A stretch of 47,967 bases of DNA from Akkermansia muciniphila (GTDB lineage Bacteria > Verrucomicrobiota > Verrucomicrobiia > Verrucomicrobiales > Verrucomicrobiaceae). Shown piece by piece: positions 32,711-40,222 of the stretch (positions are counted from its first letter, which is position 1; every line of letters starts with the position of its first letter). The stretch is taken from contig CAMCWM010000017.1 of the NCBI GenBank assembly GCA_945882215.1, forward strand, positions 1-47,967, in the 5' to 3' direction. Under the pieces are notes generated by a model. The model did not search any database, was not told where the DNA came from, and worked only from the letters and a program-made list of their open reading frames with translations. The position numbers and the translations under genes are program-made.

Positions 32711-33631
32711 CTACACCACCACCAGCACAATCGCGCTCATCATCAGCAAGGCTCCCGCGAGACGCCAGCGCATGACCTTGGGGCCGAGGTGCTGCTCCGC
32801 ATTGACGAACCAGTGGCCGACCATCCACACGAGCAAGACGCTGAGCAGGCCACGCGAGGCATAGACGATGTTGGCGGAGGTGGCCTTGCCAAACACGGCG
32901 AGAGTGCTGACGAAGGTGATGCTCTGCACGCCGAGCAGCACGGAACCGCCAAGCAGCCAGGGCCAGGCTTGGCGCGGCACTTTGCTCAACGGAGCCGAGA
33001 AGCGGAAGACGAGGCCGAAGGACAGCAACGCGTTGATCCAGAAGATGCACGGCAGCAAACGGCCCGCACCCCAGGCCGGCCCCCATTTCTGCACGAGCAC
33101 GTCAAACACGGCGAAGGCCACCGCACCCGTGCCTCCGGCGATGAAAGTGATGAGCAGGTGACGGGGCGGCTGATCGGCGTCTTTGCGATTGAGAAAGGTG
33201 ATGCCCAGCACGCTCAAGAAAGCGGCGATCCACAGCTTCATGCCCACGGACTCGCCGATGAGGATGGGTGTCAAAAATGCCACCAGGATGACCTTGAGGC
33301 CGAACACGGGCACGGCGACGGAGACATCGCCCTTTTCGAGCGCAAGGAACTGCGAGAGCTGACCGACGAAGAGGCACAGGGCGATCACGCCGGGCTGCCA
33401 GAGCAGTTCTTTCTGCACCGGTGGGCCGCCGAACAGCCACAGCAGCGAAAACAACGCGGCGACGATGAGATTCGCCACAAAGGTGGTGCGCCAGAGGCCC
33501 ACGCCGAGGTCGCTTGAGCGCTTTAACACAAGTGCCCCGAACGCATACAACAAGGCGGCGATGAGTGGGAAAAGCGTGGTGGCGAGTTCGGGGGGCACAG
33601 GTGCCCTTAACACGCCCAACTGGCCCTGCAA
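32711..33631 (-). CDS. EamA/DMT-family transporter
   Basis: A 306-residue membrane protein with about ten hydrophobic spans in two halves, the EamA double-repeat layout of the drug/metabolite transporter superfamily. The first half starts TTLFPLIAALLYAFGALVLK and includes ALCLFVGQLSQFLALEKGDV and VILVAFLTPILIGE. The second starts HLLITFIAGGTGAVAFAVFD, followed by WAFVSWL-like ALLSFGLVFRFSAPL and ends with LAGALLMMSAIVLVVV. The ATG at 33631 has no strong Shine-Dalgarno site, so a start a few codons downstream is possible. Substrate is unknown. It is divergent from pfkA, with a hairpin between them. Confidence 0.85.
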   Translation of the reverse strand: MQGQLGVLRAPVPPELATTLFPLIAALLYAFGALVLKRSSDLGVGLWRTTFVANLIVAALFSLLWLFGGPPVQKELLWQPGVIALCLFVGQLSQFLALEKGDVSVAVPVFGLKVILVAFLTPILIGESVGMKLWIAAFLSVLGITFLNRKDADQPPRHLLITFIAGGTGAVAFAVFDVLVQKWGPAWGAGRLLPCIFWINALLSFGLVFRFSAPLSKVPRQAWPWLLGGSVLLGVQSITFVSTLAVFGKATSANIVYASRGLLSVLLVWMVGHWFVNAEQHLGPKVMRWRLAGALLMMSAIVLVVV

Positions 33632-33640
33632 GCTCGCCGC

Positions 33641-33670
33641 TTGCCTAGCGTGGCAAGCTCGCTAAGGCAA
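33641..33670. promoter_or_regulatory. Inverted repeat between EamA and pfkA
   Basis: TTGCCTAGCG (33641-33650) and CGCTAAGGCAA (33660-33670) form a ten-base stem with one bulged base around a nine-base loop. It lies 22 bases ahead of the pfkA start and 10 bases behind the EamA start in a 60-base divergent gap. It could be an operator or a structure in the pfkA leader. Confidence 0.4.
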
Positions 33671-33691
33671 CGGCCCCCAACCTCATTTTCC

Positions 33692-34840
33692 ATGATCCCT
33701 GCTTTCCCTGAACAATCCGTGGCCGTGCTCTTCAGCGGCGGTGACGCGCCCGGCATGAACGCCTTTCTCCGCGCCATCGTGCGCCTCGGCCTGAACCGTG
33801 AAAAAATCGCCGTGCTCGGCATTCGCGATGGTTACCGCGGCCTCGTACGCACCGCCCGCACCGTGAATGGCGACGCCGAGGCGCTGGTGCGCCTGAAGAA
33901 AGACATCGCCATGCACACCGGCCGCGCCGGACTGATCTCGGAGCAGCTTCACATCATCCAGATGGACCATGCCAGCGTGAGCGGTATCATGGGCAAAGGT
34001 GGCACGATTCTCGGCTCCGCACGCTGCCTGGAATTTCATGAGAAAAAAGTGCGCGAAAAGGTGATCAAGCTGCTCCAGGGCCTGAACGTGCGCGCGCTCG
34101 TGGTCGTCGGCGGTGACGGCTCGCTCACCGGCGCGAAATTGCTCGCTGACGAAAGCGATCTGCGCGTCATCGGCATCCCGGCCACGATCGACAACGATTT
34201 GCAATTCACCGACATGGCGCTCGGCGTGGACACAGCCGTGCACACGCTCGTCTGGGCCGTGGACCATTTCATCGACACCGCCCGCAGCCACCGCCGCGTG
34301 ATGGTGCTGGAAACCATGGGCCGCGCCAGCGGCGACCTCGCCCGCATGGCCGGTCTGGCCTCCGGCGCGGAGATGATCATCACCCCCGAAGGCGGTGCGC
34401 TGAACGATGAAGCGATGAAGAAACTCGCCGCCAAAATCGAAGGCGCGATGACCCGCGGTCGCGGCCATGCCATCGTGCTCGTCGCCGAAGGTGTGGAATT
34501 TGATCCGCCGCAGAAACGCAACCGCGCCTACGTGCTCATGGACGCCTTCCAGCAGTACTTCCAGCGTGCCGGCGCACCGTTCCCCGATCTCGAGGTGCGT
34601 CCCTCCGTGCTCGGTCATCTGCAACGCGGCGGTCATACCACCCCGCAGGACTGCATCCTCGCCGCGCGCTTTGCGGATTGCGCCTGGAAGTCGATTCAAA
34701 CAGCCAACGGTGGCAGCGGCATCACCGCCCTGCGCAAAAATGTCATCGACATCGTCCCCTACGGTGAACCCGACATGCCTGAGCGCGCCGCTTTCTCACG
34801 TGAGATGGAGCAGTTGCATGATGATTTGAGTTCGTGGTGA
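33692..34840 (+). CDS. pfkA: ATP-dependent 6-phosphofructokinase
   Basis: A 382-residue phosphofructokinase, somewhat longer than the bacterial PfkA of about 320 residues. The ATG at 33692 leads directly into MIPAFPEQSVAVLFSGGDAP. The catalytic motif is PATIDNDL with Asp167, where ATP enzymes usually have PGTIDND and PPi enzymes PKTIDND. GGDGS at residues 140-144 carries Gly, not Asp, at the discriminating position, which favours ATP over pyrophosphate. HYLGMVQRGG-like stretches at the end (VLGHLQRGGHTTPQDCILAA) hold the fructose-6-phosphate site. It should act in glycolysis in the cytoplasm. A hairpin repeat follows the stop. The donor assignment is inferred from motif alone. Confidence 0.93.
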   Translation: MIPAFPEQSVAVLFSGGDAPGMNAFLRAIVRLGLNREKIAVLGIRDGYRGLVRTARTVNGDAEALVRLKKDIAMHTGRAGLISEQLHIIQMDHASVSGIMGKGGTILGSARCLEFHEKKVREKVIKLLQGLNVRALVVVGGDGSLTGAKLLADESDLRVIGIPATIDNDLQFTDMALGVDTAVHTLVWAVDHFIDTARSHRRVMVLETMGRASGDLARMAGLASGAEMIITPEGGALNDEAMKKLAAKIEGAMTRGRGHAIVLVAEGVEFDPPQKRNRAYVLMDAFQQYFQRAGAPFPDLEVRPSVLGHLQRGGHTTPQDCILAARFADCAWKSIQTANGGSGITALRKNVIDIVPYGEPDMPERAAFSREMEQLHDDLSSW

Positions 34841-34849
34841 GGGGCTGAG

Positions 34850-34907
34850 GTTAAGCGTTAGAAGTTAGGGGTTATGCCCCCTAACTCATAACCTCTAACC
34901 TCTCACT
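34850..34907. repeat. Heptamer-periodic inverted repeat (GTTA type), pfkA/esterase junction
   Basis: Four consecutive 7-mers beginning GTTA (GTTAAGC, GTTAGAA, GTTAGGG, GTTATGC; 34850-34877) are followed by three bases and four complementary-type 7-mers (CCTAACT, CATAACC, TCTAACC, TCTCACT; 34880-34907). The arms pair well enough for a long hairpin over the junction of convergent genes, and the last bases overlap the esterase stop codon (34903-34905). Same grammar as 3822-3890 with different bases. Possible bidirectional terminator. Confidence 0.75.
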
Positions 34908-35994
34908 CCTCCTTCACCCACCGGTCCATCCACTTCACCGTCTTCTCCCACATCTCGGGCAAGTACACATGCCCGATGCCGGGATAGATCGCGTTCTCGA
35001 AGTTCTGCACCGTTTCTCCGCCGTGCAGCGCGTAGACCCTGCTCACGATCTCTCCGATGTGACGCGCGCCTTCGACGGGTGAGCCTCCGTCTTGATCGCC
35101 AGTCATGAACAGCATCGCACGCGGCGCTCCCAGCGCGATGACGGCCTCGCTGTCGAAGTTTTGCAGCATGCCGGGCACGAAATAGTAGATGCCGTGGGCT
35201 TTGAGCATGCCTGCGCGGATCAGCTCTTCGTAGCGTGTCATGCAGGCCACGCATACGACGGCACGCGGACGATCATCCATCGCCATGATCCACCAGCTCC
35301 GTGTCGAACCCATGCTGATGCCGGTGACGCCGATGCGCTGCGCATCTACCTCGGGTCGCGTACACAGATAATCCAGCGCGATCAGGTCATCGCGCACGAT
35401 CATGCCCCAGAGTGTGCGTCCGGCCCAGAGGTTGAATTTGGCGGCGGTCATCTCACCAGCACCGCCTTTCTGCTGCGGTCCATCTGGGCCTTTGCCATTT
35501 CGTTCGCCAAAGCATGGCGCATCGATGCCCAGCACGACATAACCGGCCTCTGCCAGCGCCGGACCGGGTGCCACGGGTGTCGCATTTGTCTGCAACAACT
35601 CCTGTTTGCCGATGTCATACTGCCCGCCATGCCAGTGGCAGTAGAGAATCGCCGGTGCTTTGCTCTGCGCCGTCGCCGTTTTCGGCACAAACACATATCC
35701 CTTCACGATTTCGCCAGCGCCGTTGTCGAACTGGATCGTCTCGTGCGTGTAAGTGCCCTTGTCCTCCTTGCTGATCACTTGGAACGCTGACACTGGCGGT
35801 CGCGGCGGCAGATCACCCAGCAACTCGCTCAGCTTGGCTCGAATTTCGCCGCGCTGCTTCGTCCATGCCGCCAGTGTCGGCGGCACCTGCAACGGCGGGG
35901 CGATCTTCGTTTTGGCCAGCCAGGCATCGGCGGTGGGTTCAGCAGCTTGCATGTGGGTGAGGAGCAGAATGAGGCAAACGGCAGTCGTGCGCAT
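34903..35994 (-). CDS. Exported acetyl-xylan-esterase-like alpha/beta hydrolase
   Basis: A 363-residue exported hydrolase. MRTTAVCLILLLTHMQAAEP is the signal peptide. GEIVKGYVFVPKTATAQSKA leads to APAILYCHWHGGQYDIGKQ (oxyanion strand). The nucleophile elbow is IGVTGISMGSTRSWWIMAMD (G-x-S-x-G), the acid strand LFMTGDQDGGSPV and the catalytic His lies in IYPGIGHVYLPEM. This matches the acetyl xylan esterase or dienelactone-hydrolase-like exported group common in carbohydrate-degrading Verrucomicrobiota. It is convergent with pfkA and divergent from the lectin-like gene at 36062. Removal of acetyl or methyl groups from sugars is plausible; the substrate is not proven. Confidence 0.82.
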   Translation of the reverse strand: MRTTAVCLILLLTHMQAAEPTADAWLAKTKIAPPLQVPPTLAAWTKQRGEIRAKLSELLGDLPPRPPVSAFQVISKEDKGTYTHETIQFDNGAGEIVKGYVFVPKTATAQSKAPAILYCHWHGGQYDIGKQELLQTNATPVAPGPALAEAGYVVLGIDAPCFGERNGKGPDGPQQKGGAGEMTAAKFNLWAGRTLWGMIVRDDLIALDYLCTRPEVDAQRIGVTGISMGSTRSWWIMAMDDRPRAVVCVACMTRYEELIRAGMLKAHGIYYFVPGMLQNFDSEAVIALGAPRAMLFMTGDQDGGSPVEGARHIGEIVSRVYALHGGETVQNFENAIYPGIGHVYLPEMWEKTVKWMDRWVKEE

Positions 35995-36061
35995 CCGCTG
36001 GTTTTATCAGGCGGCAAAAATTTGCGCAACAAGCATCCCGCCCCTTCGTTCCAAACGCCCC

Positions 36062-36778
36062 ATGAAACACAACGCCCTGCTTACCCTGACTCTCGCCCTC
36101 GCCGCTTTTGGCCTGCGTGCCGAGGACAAACCGCTTCTCGCCGTTCCCGGCAAAGTCATCTATGAAAGCAAGCTCGACGCCGCGCCCAGCGCGCCGTGGA
36201 AGGCCGCCAAGGGCAAGTGGGAGCTCGTCGACGGTGTGATGCGCGGCGCGGAACTGGAGGCGGACAAGCATGGCGCGGTCACGCGTTTGCCCAACAAGCT
36301 GCAGAACTTCGTCATCGAGTATGAATTCAAGTTTGCCGGCGCTCGCAGCACCAGCCTTTCAATCAACGCCATCAAGGATCACATGGCGCGCATCATGATC
36401 ACGCCGAAGTCCGTCGCCATCCAGAAGGACGACAACGATCATGAAGGGCCGGACAAGGCCGTCGTCTTCGCCCGCTTCCCCGCAGAGCTCGGCGACGGCT
36501 GGCACAAGGTCCGTCTCGAAATGGTGGACGACACGATGCTCGGCAAAGTCGATGACCTCGTGGCCTGGGGTGCGAATGATCTGTTCAAAACCGAGAAAGC
36601 AGCTCCCGGCTTCACCGTCGCCGGCCAGTCAGTCGATTTCCGCAATCTCACCATCCGTGAGGCCACGCTGAACCCCGCCTGGGAAGACGTGAAAGCCCAC
36701 CTGCCGAAGCCCGGTGAAAAAGTGGCTCCCGCCGCGACTCCCAAAGGCAAAGGAAAAGGCAAGAAGAAGGCCGAGTAA
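36062..36778 (+). CDS. Secreted lectin-like protein related to DUF1080 proteins (second copy)
   Basis: A 238-residue exported protein: signal peptide (MKHNALLTLTLALAAFGLRA), then one beta-sandwich. VIYESKLDAAPSAPWKAAK is followed by WELVDGVMRGAELEADK, FVIEYEFKFAGARSTSL and WHKVRLEMVDDTMLGKVDD. NLTIREATLNPAWEDVKAHL closes the domain, and the tail is a Lys/Gly-rich linker (PKGKGKGKKKAE). It is a paralogue of the protein at 3901 and related to DUF1080 domains. Upstream in-frame codons add unrelated residues, so the ATG at 36062 is preferred. No catalytic residues are clear. The DUF5069 gene follows 46 bases downstream. Confidence 0.72.
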   Translation: MKHNALLTLTLALAAFGLRAEDKPLLAVPGKVIYESKLDAAPSAPWKAAKGKWELVDGVMRGAELEADKHGAVTRLPNKLQNFVIEYEFKFAGARSTSLSINAIKDHMARIMITPKSVAIQKDDNDHEGPDKAVVFARFPAELGDGWHKVRLEMVDDTMLGKVDDLVAWGANDLFKTEKAAPGFTVAGQSVDFRNLTIREATLNPAWEDVKAHLPKPGEKVAPAATPKGKGKGKKKAE

Positions 36779-36824
36779 CGGCCCGATGGATTGACTTGGC
36801 CATGCGTCCTCGTTAAAAAGGCGC

Positions 36825-37256
36825 ATGGCATTCCCCATTCGTTCCCCTCGTGACATGGTCGGCGGCATCTTTGTCTTTGGCCGCATCCTCGACAAAATCC
36901 GTCTGTTCGCCAAAGAGGGCAAGCTGCCCGAAGGCTACCACCTCGGCTACACGCCGGGCAACCGCACGTTCGACGAGCGTGTGTGCAAATTCCTCGGTGT
37001 GGATTTCAATGCGCTGACGAAACGCACGCTCGAAGGCGGCACGGATGAGGAAATCCTCGAATGGTGCTGCCAAAACGGCAACCGTCCTACCACCGAGCAG
37101 ATCGAGATCTGGAACGGCTTCATGTCCAAGCGCGGCTGGCGCGATGCCGCCTCAAAGGGCCTCGTAGAACAGCGGGCGGAAGCCGGCTTCCCCGACCGCG
37201 AGGACATTGTGACCTTCTTCGACCTGATGGATGCCGAAGAAGGCCGCGCCGCGTGA
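36825..37256 (+). CDS. DUF5069 family protein
   Basis: A 143-residue cytoplasmic protein of the DUF5069 family. Typical stretches are MAFPIRSPRDMVGGIFVFGR, LDKIRLFAKEGKLPEGYHLG, ERVCKFLGVDFNALTKRTLE and EEILEWCCQNGNRPTTEQIE. The family is widespread in Planctomycetota and Verrucomicrobiota, and its function is unknown. Start and length are normal. The stop codon directly abuts the stop of the convergent C39-like gene (37257), leaving no room between them. Confidence 0.88.
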   Translation: MAFPIRSPRDMVGGIFVFGRILDKIRLFAKEGKLPEGYHLGYTPGNRTFDERVCKFLGVDFNALTKRTLEGGTDEEILEWCCQNGNRPTTEQIEIWNGFMSKRGWRDAASKGLVEQRAEAGFPDREDIVTFFDLMDAEEGRAA

Positions 37257-38498
37257 TCAAAATCCGCGTGGTGCCATCGAGTAAAGGCCCATCGTGACGT
37301 CGTAGGCATCCAGCAGCGCCATGCGCTTGAGTTCATGGCCTGCGCCCCAAGAGTCGGTGAAGAGCACCTGGTTCTTCGACAGATTGTAACCGATGACCAT
37401 GCGCATGTGCCCGCCGCGGGTCTGACGTGAGAGCGGCGGATCTTCGGGTTTTTCACCCAGCATGAGTCCCCAGAGCAGCGGCACGCCTTTCTCGACGTTT
37501 TCCTTGATGATGGCGAGGTACTCCTTCTCGGAGACACGGCGCTTGCCGTTGTTGGAATAATACAGCTCGGGATTCACCAGCGGCTTGAAGGCAACTTTGA
37601 ACGCGCTGTCGATCTTCGCGAGACTCTTCTGCATGACCATGATGCTTGCGCCGCCTTCGGCATCCACACTCACCAGCTTCGCCATCTCATGCTGGTCGCA
37701 GGGAATGCGCAGGAATTCAAACAGGCGCTGGCAGCTCGCGGCGACGCAGTAGCCTTTCTGCCCTTGATCCACCATCGGGACACCAGAGATATAGACATCT
37801 CCTTCGGCCGTCTTTTTGACACGCTGGAGCAATTCCATGCGCTGCACACCCACCGCCAGCTTGCCCATGCTCCAGTCCGCCTGATTGGGTGCGGCGAGCT
37901 TCAAGCGCAGGAATTCGGGCTTCGTGACCTTGCCGGGCGTGTTGTACTCGTTGTATTCGAGCAACGCGATGCCCGTGGCCGCACTCCACATCCAGCCCGT
38001 GACGGGCAGCGCGGCATTGGCGGACATGAGCTGGCGCTTGGGAGCCGCCTTCGTGACCTGACCGAGGCTTTGCCCGATCGTTTTGAACATGCGGTCGAAT
38101 TCCTTCACTTCAATGTCGCCGGAATCACCGCGGTTGTAGAACGAGATCGTGGCTCGGGCCGCTTTGCCATTCACAAACTCCAGAATGGCCTCCTCGACTT
38201 TGATGGAGCCGCCGAACATGGTCAGGTTTGTCTCCGCGTTGCTGAACATGTGGCGCGAAAAACGTGCGCGGTCTTTGCTGGCGCTCACCCATTCAAACTG
38301 CGGTGCCTTCTGCTGTTTCTCCTGGTCTTCGAGCTTCAGCACATAGTTTTTCTCAAAACTCTCTGGACCCCATTTCCACAGCTCCGCGAAATTCAACAGC
38401 GCATCGAGGTTGGCGGAGAGTTCGGGCAGCCTGCGCTCCTGGGCCTGTGCCAGACATGGGAGGCATGCGACTATTAAAAGCCAGACAAGGCGATTCAT
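37257..38498 (-). CDS. Exported C39/papain-like peptidase domain protein
   Basis: A 413-residue protein with a signal peptide (MNRLVWLLIVACLPCLAQAQ). Residues 20-230 are unrecognised (LLNFAELWKWGPESFEKNYV). From about 235, VYISGVPMVDQGQKGYCVAA carries the likely oxyanion Gln and nucleophile Cys251 in KGYCVAASCQRL. GGHMRMVIGYN gives His364 and FTDSWGAGHE gives Asp382, forming a papain-type triad. The C39-like group includes bacteriocin-processing and cell-surface peptidases. The last 30 residues reach YDVTMGLYSMAPRGF. A palindrome-rich segment lies just before its start. Target unknown. Confidence 0.78.
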   Translation of the reverse strand: MNRLVWLLIVACLPCLAQAQERRLPELSANLDALLNFAELWKWGPESFEKNYVLKLEDQEKQQKAPQFEWVSASKDRARFSRHMFSNAETNLTMFGGSIKVEEAILEFVNGKAARATISFYNRGDSGDIEVKEFDRMFKTIGQSLGQVTKAAPKRQLMSANAALPVTGWMWSAATGIALLEYNEYNTPGKVTKPEFLRLKLAAPNQADWSMGKLAVGVQRMELLQRVKKTAEGDVYISGVPMVDQGQKGYCVAASCQRLFEFLRIPCDQHEMAKLVSVDAEGGASIMVMQKSLAKIDSAFKVAFKPLVNPELYYSNNGKRRVSEKEYLAIIKENVEKGVPLLWGLMLGEKPEDPPLSRQTRGGHMRMVIGYNLSKNQVLFTDSWGAGHELKRMALLDAYDVTMGLYSMAPRGF

Positions 38499-38500
38499 GA

Positions 38501-38571
38501 TGCGGTTTTAACCGCAGAGGACCGTCCAAGTCAATGATTTCACCGCCGCGCACCGTGAAAACAGGACGGTC
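38501..38571. promoter_or_regulatory. Inverted repeats in a divergent intergenic region
   Basis: TGCGGTT-TT-AACCGCA (38501-38516) lies two bases behind the C39-like start codon. GACCGTCC (38520-38527) and GGACGGTC (38564-38571) form a second, 36-base-spaced inverted repeat. The first may sequester the ribosome-binding region of the C39-like gene; both could bind a regulator. The divergent HEPN-pair gene begins at 38678. No promoter boxes were assigned. Confidence 0.4.
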
Positions 38572-38677
38572 ACATTCACACTGACAAACTGCCGAGGAGA
38601 CAGTCTTGGAGATTCGTAATGTGGCGCTAAGCTGATACCAGGTTGATTTGCGAAACAAATGGGACCATTCATGGCTC

Positions 38678-39004
38678 ATGAGTCCGCTTTACGATCCTTC
38701 AATCATTGAAAAGCAAGCCCGCATGATGGCCGAGGAGGCCCGGCTAAACGATCCTGGCATCACGGGTGTGTTGTTCTTTCCAACAAACAAGGAAGTGCGT
38801 TTGATCGAGGTGGTGTCGGACGTACCTGTTGCCTCAGGCGGCCGGGTGAACGTCTTTTACTTCAACCCAGCACCGGATTGTGGCATGCCAGCCCTGAGTG
38901 GCGTTGGTGTTGTTCGCCCCGATGATTTAGGGCGGGTTGCCTTGCCGGAAGGGTGGGGTGATTGGAAAGACGGGATCGAACTTTATCCGCAACAGGCCGC
39001 ATGA
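38678..39004 (+). CDS. 108-residue partner of a HEPN-like protein
   Basis: A small protein from the ATG at 38678, MSPLYDPSIIEKQARMMAEE. The first 35 residues look helical. The rest is mainly beta, with GVLFFPTNKEVRLIEVVSDV, VNVFYFNPAPDCGMPALS and VVRPDDLGRVALPEGWGDW. It ends in LYPQQAA, and its stop overlaps the next start by four bases (ATGA), so the two are probably made in fixed ratio. The nucleotidyltransferase motif G-S-x-D that accompanies many HEPN toxins is missing, so it is not a typical MNT antitoxin. No family was recognised. Its link to the HEPN-like gene, by overlap, is the best clue to function. Confidence 0.65.
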   Translation: MSPLYDPSIIEKQARMMAEEARLNDPGITGVLFFPTNKEVRLIEVVSDVPVASGGRVNVFYFNPAPDCGMPALSGVGVVRPDDLGRVALPEGWGDWKDGIELYPQQAA

Positions 39005-39480
39005 CCTGGAGCGAGGCATTCTTACGGCAGGCCGCCAGCGACTTTGAGGTTCACGAGCTGCTTTCCCGCCAGTCTCATCTGCCGCGCTGTCATGGTCTGC
39101 ACTATCTTCAGATGGCCGTTGAGAAGCTCGTCAAAAGCTTCCTTTGTCATGGTGCCGACGGGCCGCCGCGCGAAAGTCATGCCGTGGTAACCAGCTTTAT
39201 CCGCTCATGCGCTTCGAACCGCCGGCTGCGTGACCGTTTTCAGATGCCGCATCAGCCCTTCAGTTCCATGCTTCGCAAGCATGCCCGGGTGGCGGAATAT
39301 ATCGAAAACCTTGCTCCGGCGATGAGTGACAATGTCAACGCGGAGTATCCCTGGGCGCGTGCTCCAGGCGGAGCCATTGCGCCGCGAGATCATCCTTTTG
39401 AAGAAGTGTCCGTTATTGAGATGGCCCAGTTTAGGTACTTTGTGGCCGAGTTATTGAAGATACAGGAAGGCGGCCTCTGA
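39001..39480 (+). CDS. HEPN-domain-like protein
   Basis: A 159-residue all-helical protein from the ATG at 39001. SEAFLRQAASDFEVHELLSR is followed by HGLHYLQMAVEKLVKSFLCH, the A-x-x-D-...-H-Y-L-Q-M-A-x-E-K pattern of HEPN domains. SMLRKHARVAEYIENLAPAM and EEVSVIEMAQFRYFVAELLK complete the bundle. Typical catalytic HEPN proteins cut RNA through R-x4-6-H; here RESHAV and RKHARV each have Arg and His too close for that, so ribonuclease activity is doubtful and a binding role is possible. It is coupled to the 108-residue partner by a four-base overlap, and a decayed pseudouridine synthase follows immediately. Confidence 0.65.
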   Translation: MTWSEAFLRQAASDFEVHELLSRQSHLPRCHGLHYLQMAVEKLVKSFLCHGADGPPRESHAVVTSFIRSCASNRRLRDRFQMPHQPFSSMLRKHARVAEYIENLAPAMSDNVNAEYPWARAPGGAIAPRDHPFEEVSVIEMAQFRYFVAELLKIQEGGL

Positions 39481-39658
39481 ATCTCTCACCTCTCCGACAT
39501 GGCCGCCCCATCGTCGGCGACGCCCCCTACGGTGCCAAAACCAATCCCGCCCGACACCTCGCCCTCCACGCCTGCGAACTGCGCTTCACGCATCCCGCGA
39601 GTGATGAAAAATGAGCTTCGAGCTGCCGCTGCCGGGCGTGCTGGCAAAGCTGGTGTGA
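39481..39658 (+). pseudogene. Decayed C-terminal fragment of an RluA-family pseudouridine synthase
   Basis: Directly after the HEPN-like stop, three frames joined by two single-base losses spell the end of an RluA-type pseudouridine synthase. SHLSDM (39484-39501) continues as GRPIVGDAPYGAKTNPARHL and ALHACELRFTHPASDEK (39501-39613). It ends with MSFELPLPGVLAKLV and a stop at 39656-39658. The breaks lie at the GGCC near 39501 and the five-A run at 39607-39611. GRPIVGDxxYGA and LHAxxLxFxHP are hallmarks of the family's last 60 residues. The first 200 or more residues, including the catalytic Asp, are missing, so it cannot function. It likely marks an old insertion or rearrangement boundary. Confidence 0.75.
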
Positions 39659-39685
39659 ATCGCCCCCTGGTCCAACGAAGATGGA

Positions 39686-40222
39686 TCATTTTGGCTGAGG
39701 TTCTGGTGCGGTCAGACGCACGCAATACGTTTCCCAAGCAAGGAGCTGTTCCCATGAAATGGGATGAAACAAGGGGGCGCTGAATTGGGGGTTCATCACC
39801 TCGAACACGCCGGGTGCAGACATGTGAGAATAGCGTACATAGTGCGTCGCTCCACCGCGTCCATCGAAGCGAACGATAAAGAAAATAACTGACTCTTCTC
39901 GAGTGAGGCTGTGCAGCATGGGGAAAATTACCTCTGGATACAAGACAGGAATCCAGTGAGGCTGGAGGCCGAGATGCTGACAGAGTTTCACAAACTCGAT
40001 GAGATTGAGGGATCCTGACGCGTCTTGATCGCCGTGTTTGGTGCCGACATTGCACATTTTGGCGTGATCTCGAAGTAAAGATTCCTGAGTATATGCAAGT
40101 TCGTGATCACGGGCGAATGATTCAAGGCAGGCGAGCGGACATGTAAACGGGGTGATTTGGCCGGTGAGTGTCATGCTGGGGATTTTTTGCATGCGGAGAC
40201 GTGATGAATTAGCTGGCGTCAT
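39686..40222 (-). CDS. Papain-like (C39-type) peptidase-like protein
   Basis: A 178-residue protein from the ATG at 40222, which overlaps the upstream stop by four bases (ATGA); an ATG at 40240 is also in frame. GQITPFTCPLACLESFARDH holds a candidate oxyanion Gln22 and nucleophile Cys28. GGATHYVRYSHM gives His127 and VFEVMNPQF gives Asn144, which completes a papain-type Cys-His-Asn triad. No signal peptide is seen, so it is probably cytoplasmic, or exported by an unseen route. It resembles small C39-like proteins, but no close family is named. It ends the long leftward gene cluster and is translationally coupled to the 210-residue protein. Confidence 0.65.
   Translation of the reverse strand: MTPANSSRLRMQKIPSMTLTGQITPFTCPLACLESFARDHELAYTQESLLRDHAKMCNVGTKHGDQDASGSLNLIEFVKLCQHLGLQPHWIPVLYPEVIFPMLHSLTREESVIFFIVRFDGRGGATHYVRYSHMSAPGVFEVMNPQFSAPLFHPISWEQLLAWETYCVRLTAPEPQPK

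Noticed and set aside
38678..39004. Nucleotidyltransferase (MNT) antitoxin partner of HEPN
   Set aside because: The G-S-x-x-x-G and paired Asp signature of MNT proteins is absent from the 108-residue protein.
39486..40055. A leftward 189-codon frame overlapping the papain-like gene
   Set aside because: It runs in a different phase over both the pseudouridine-synthase remnant and the papain-like gene; the latter has a catalytic triad pattern and an ATGA start overlap.
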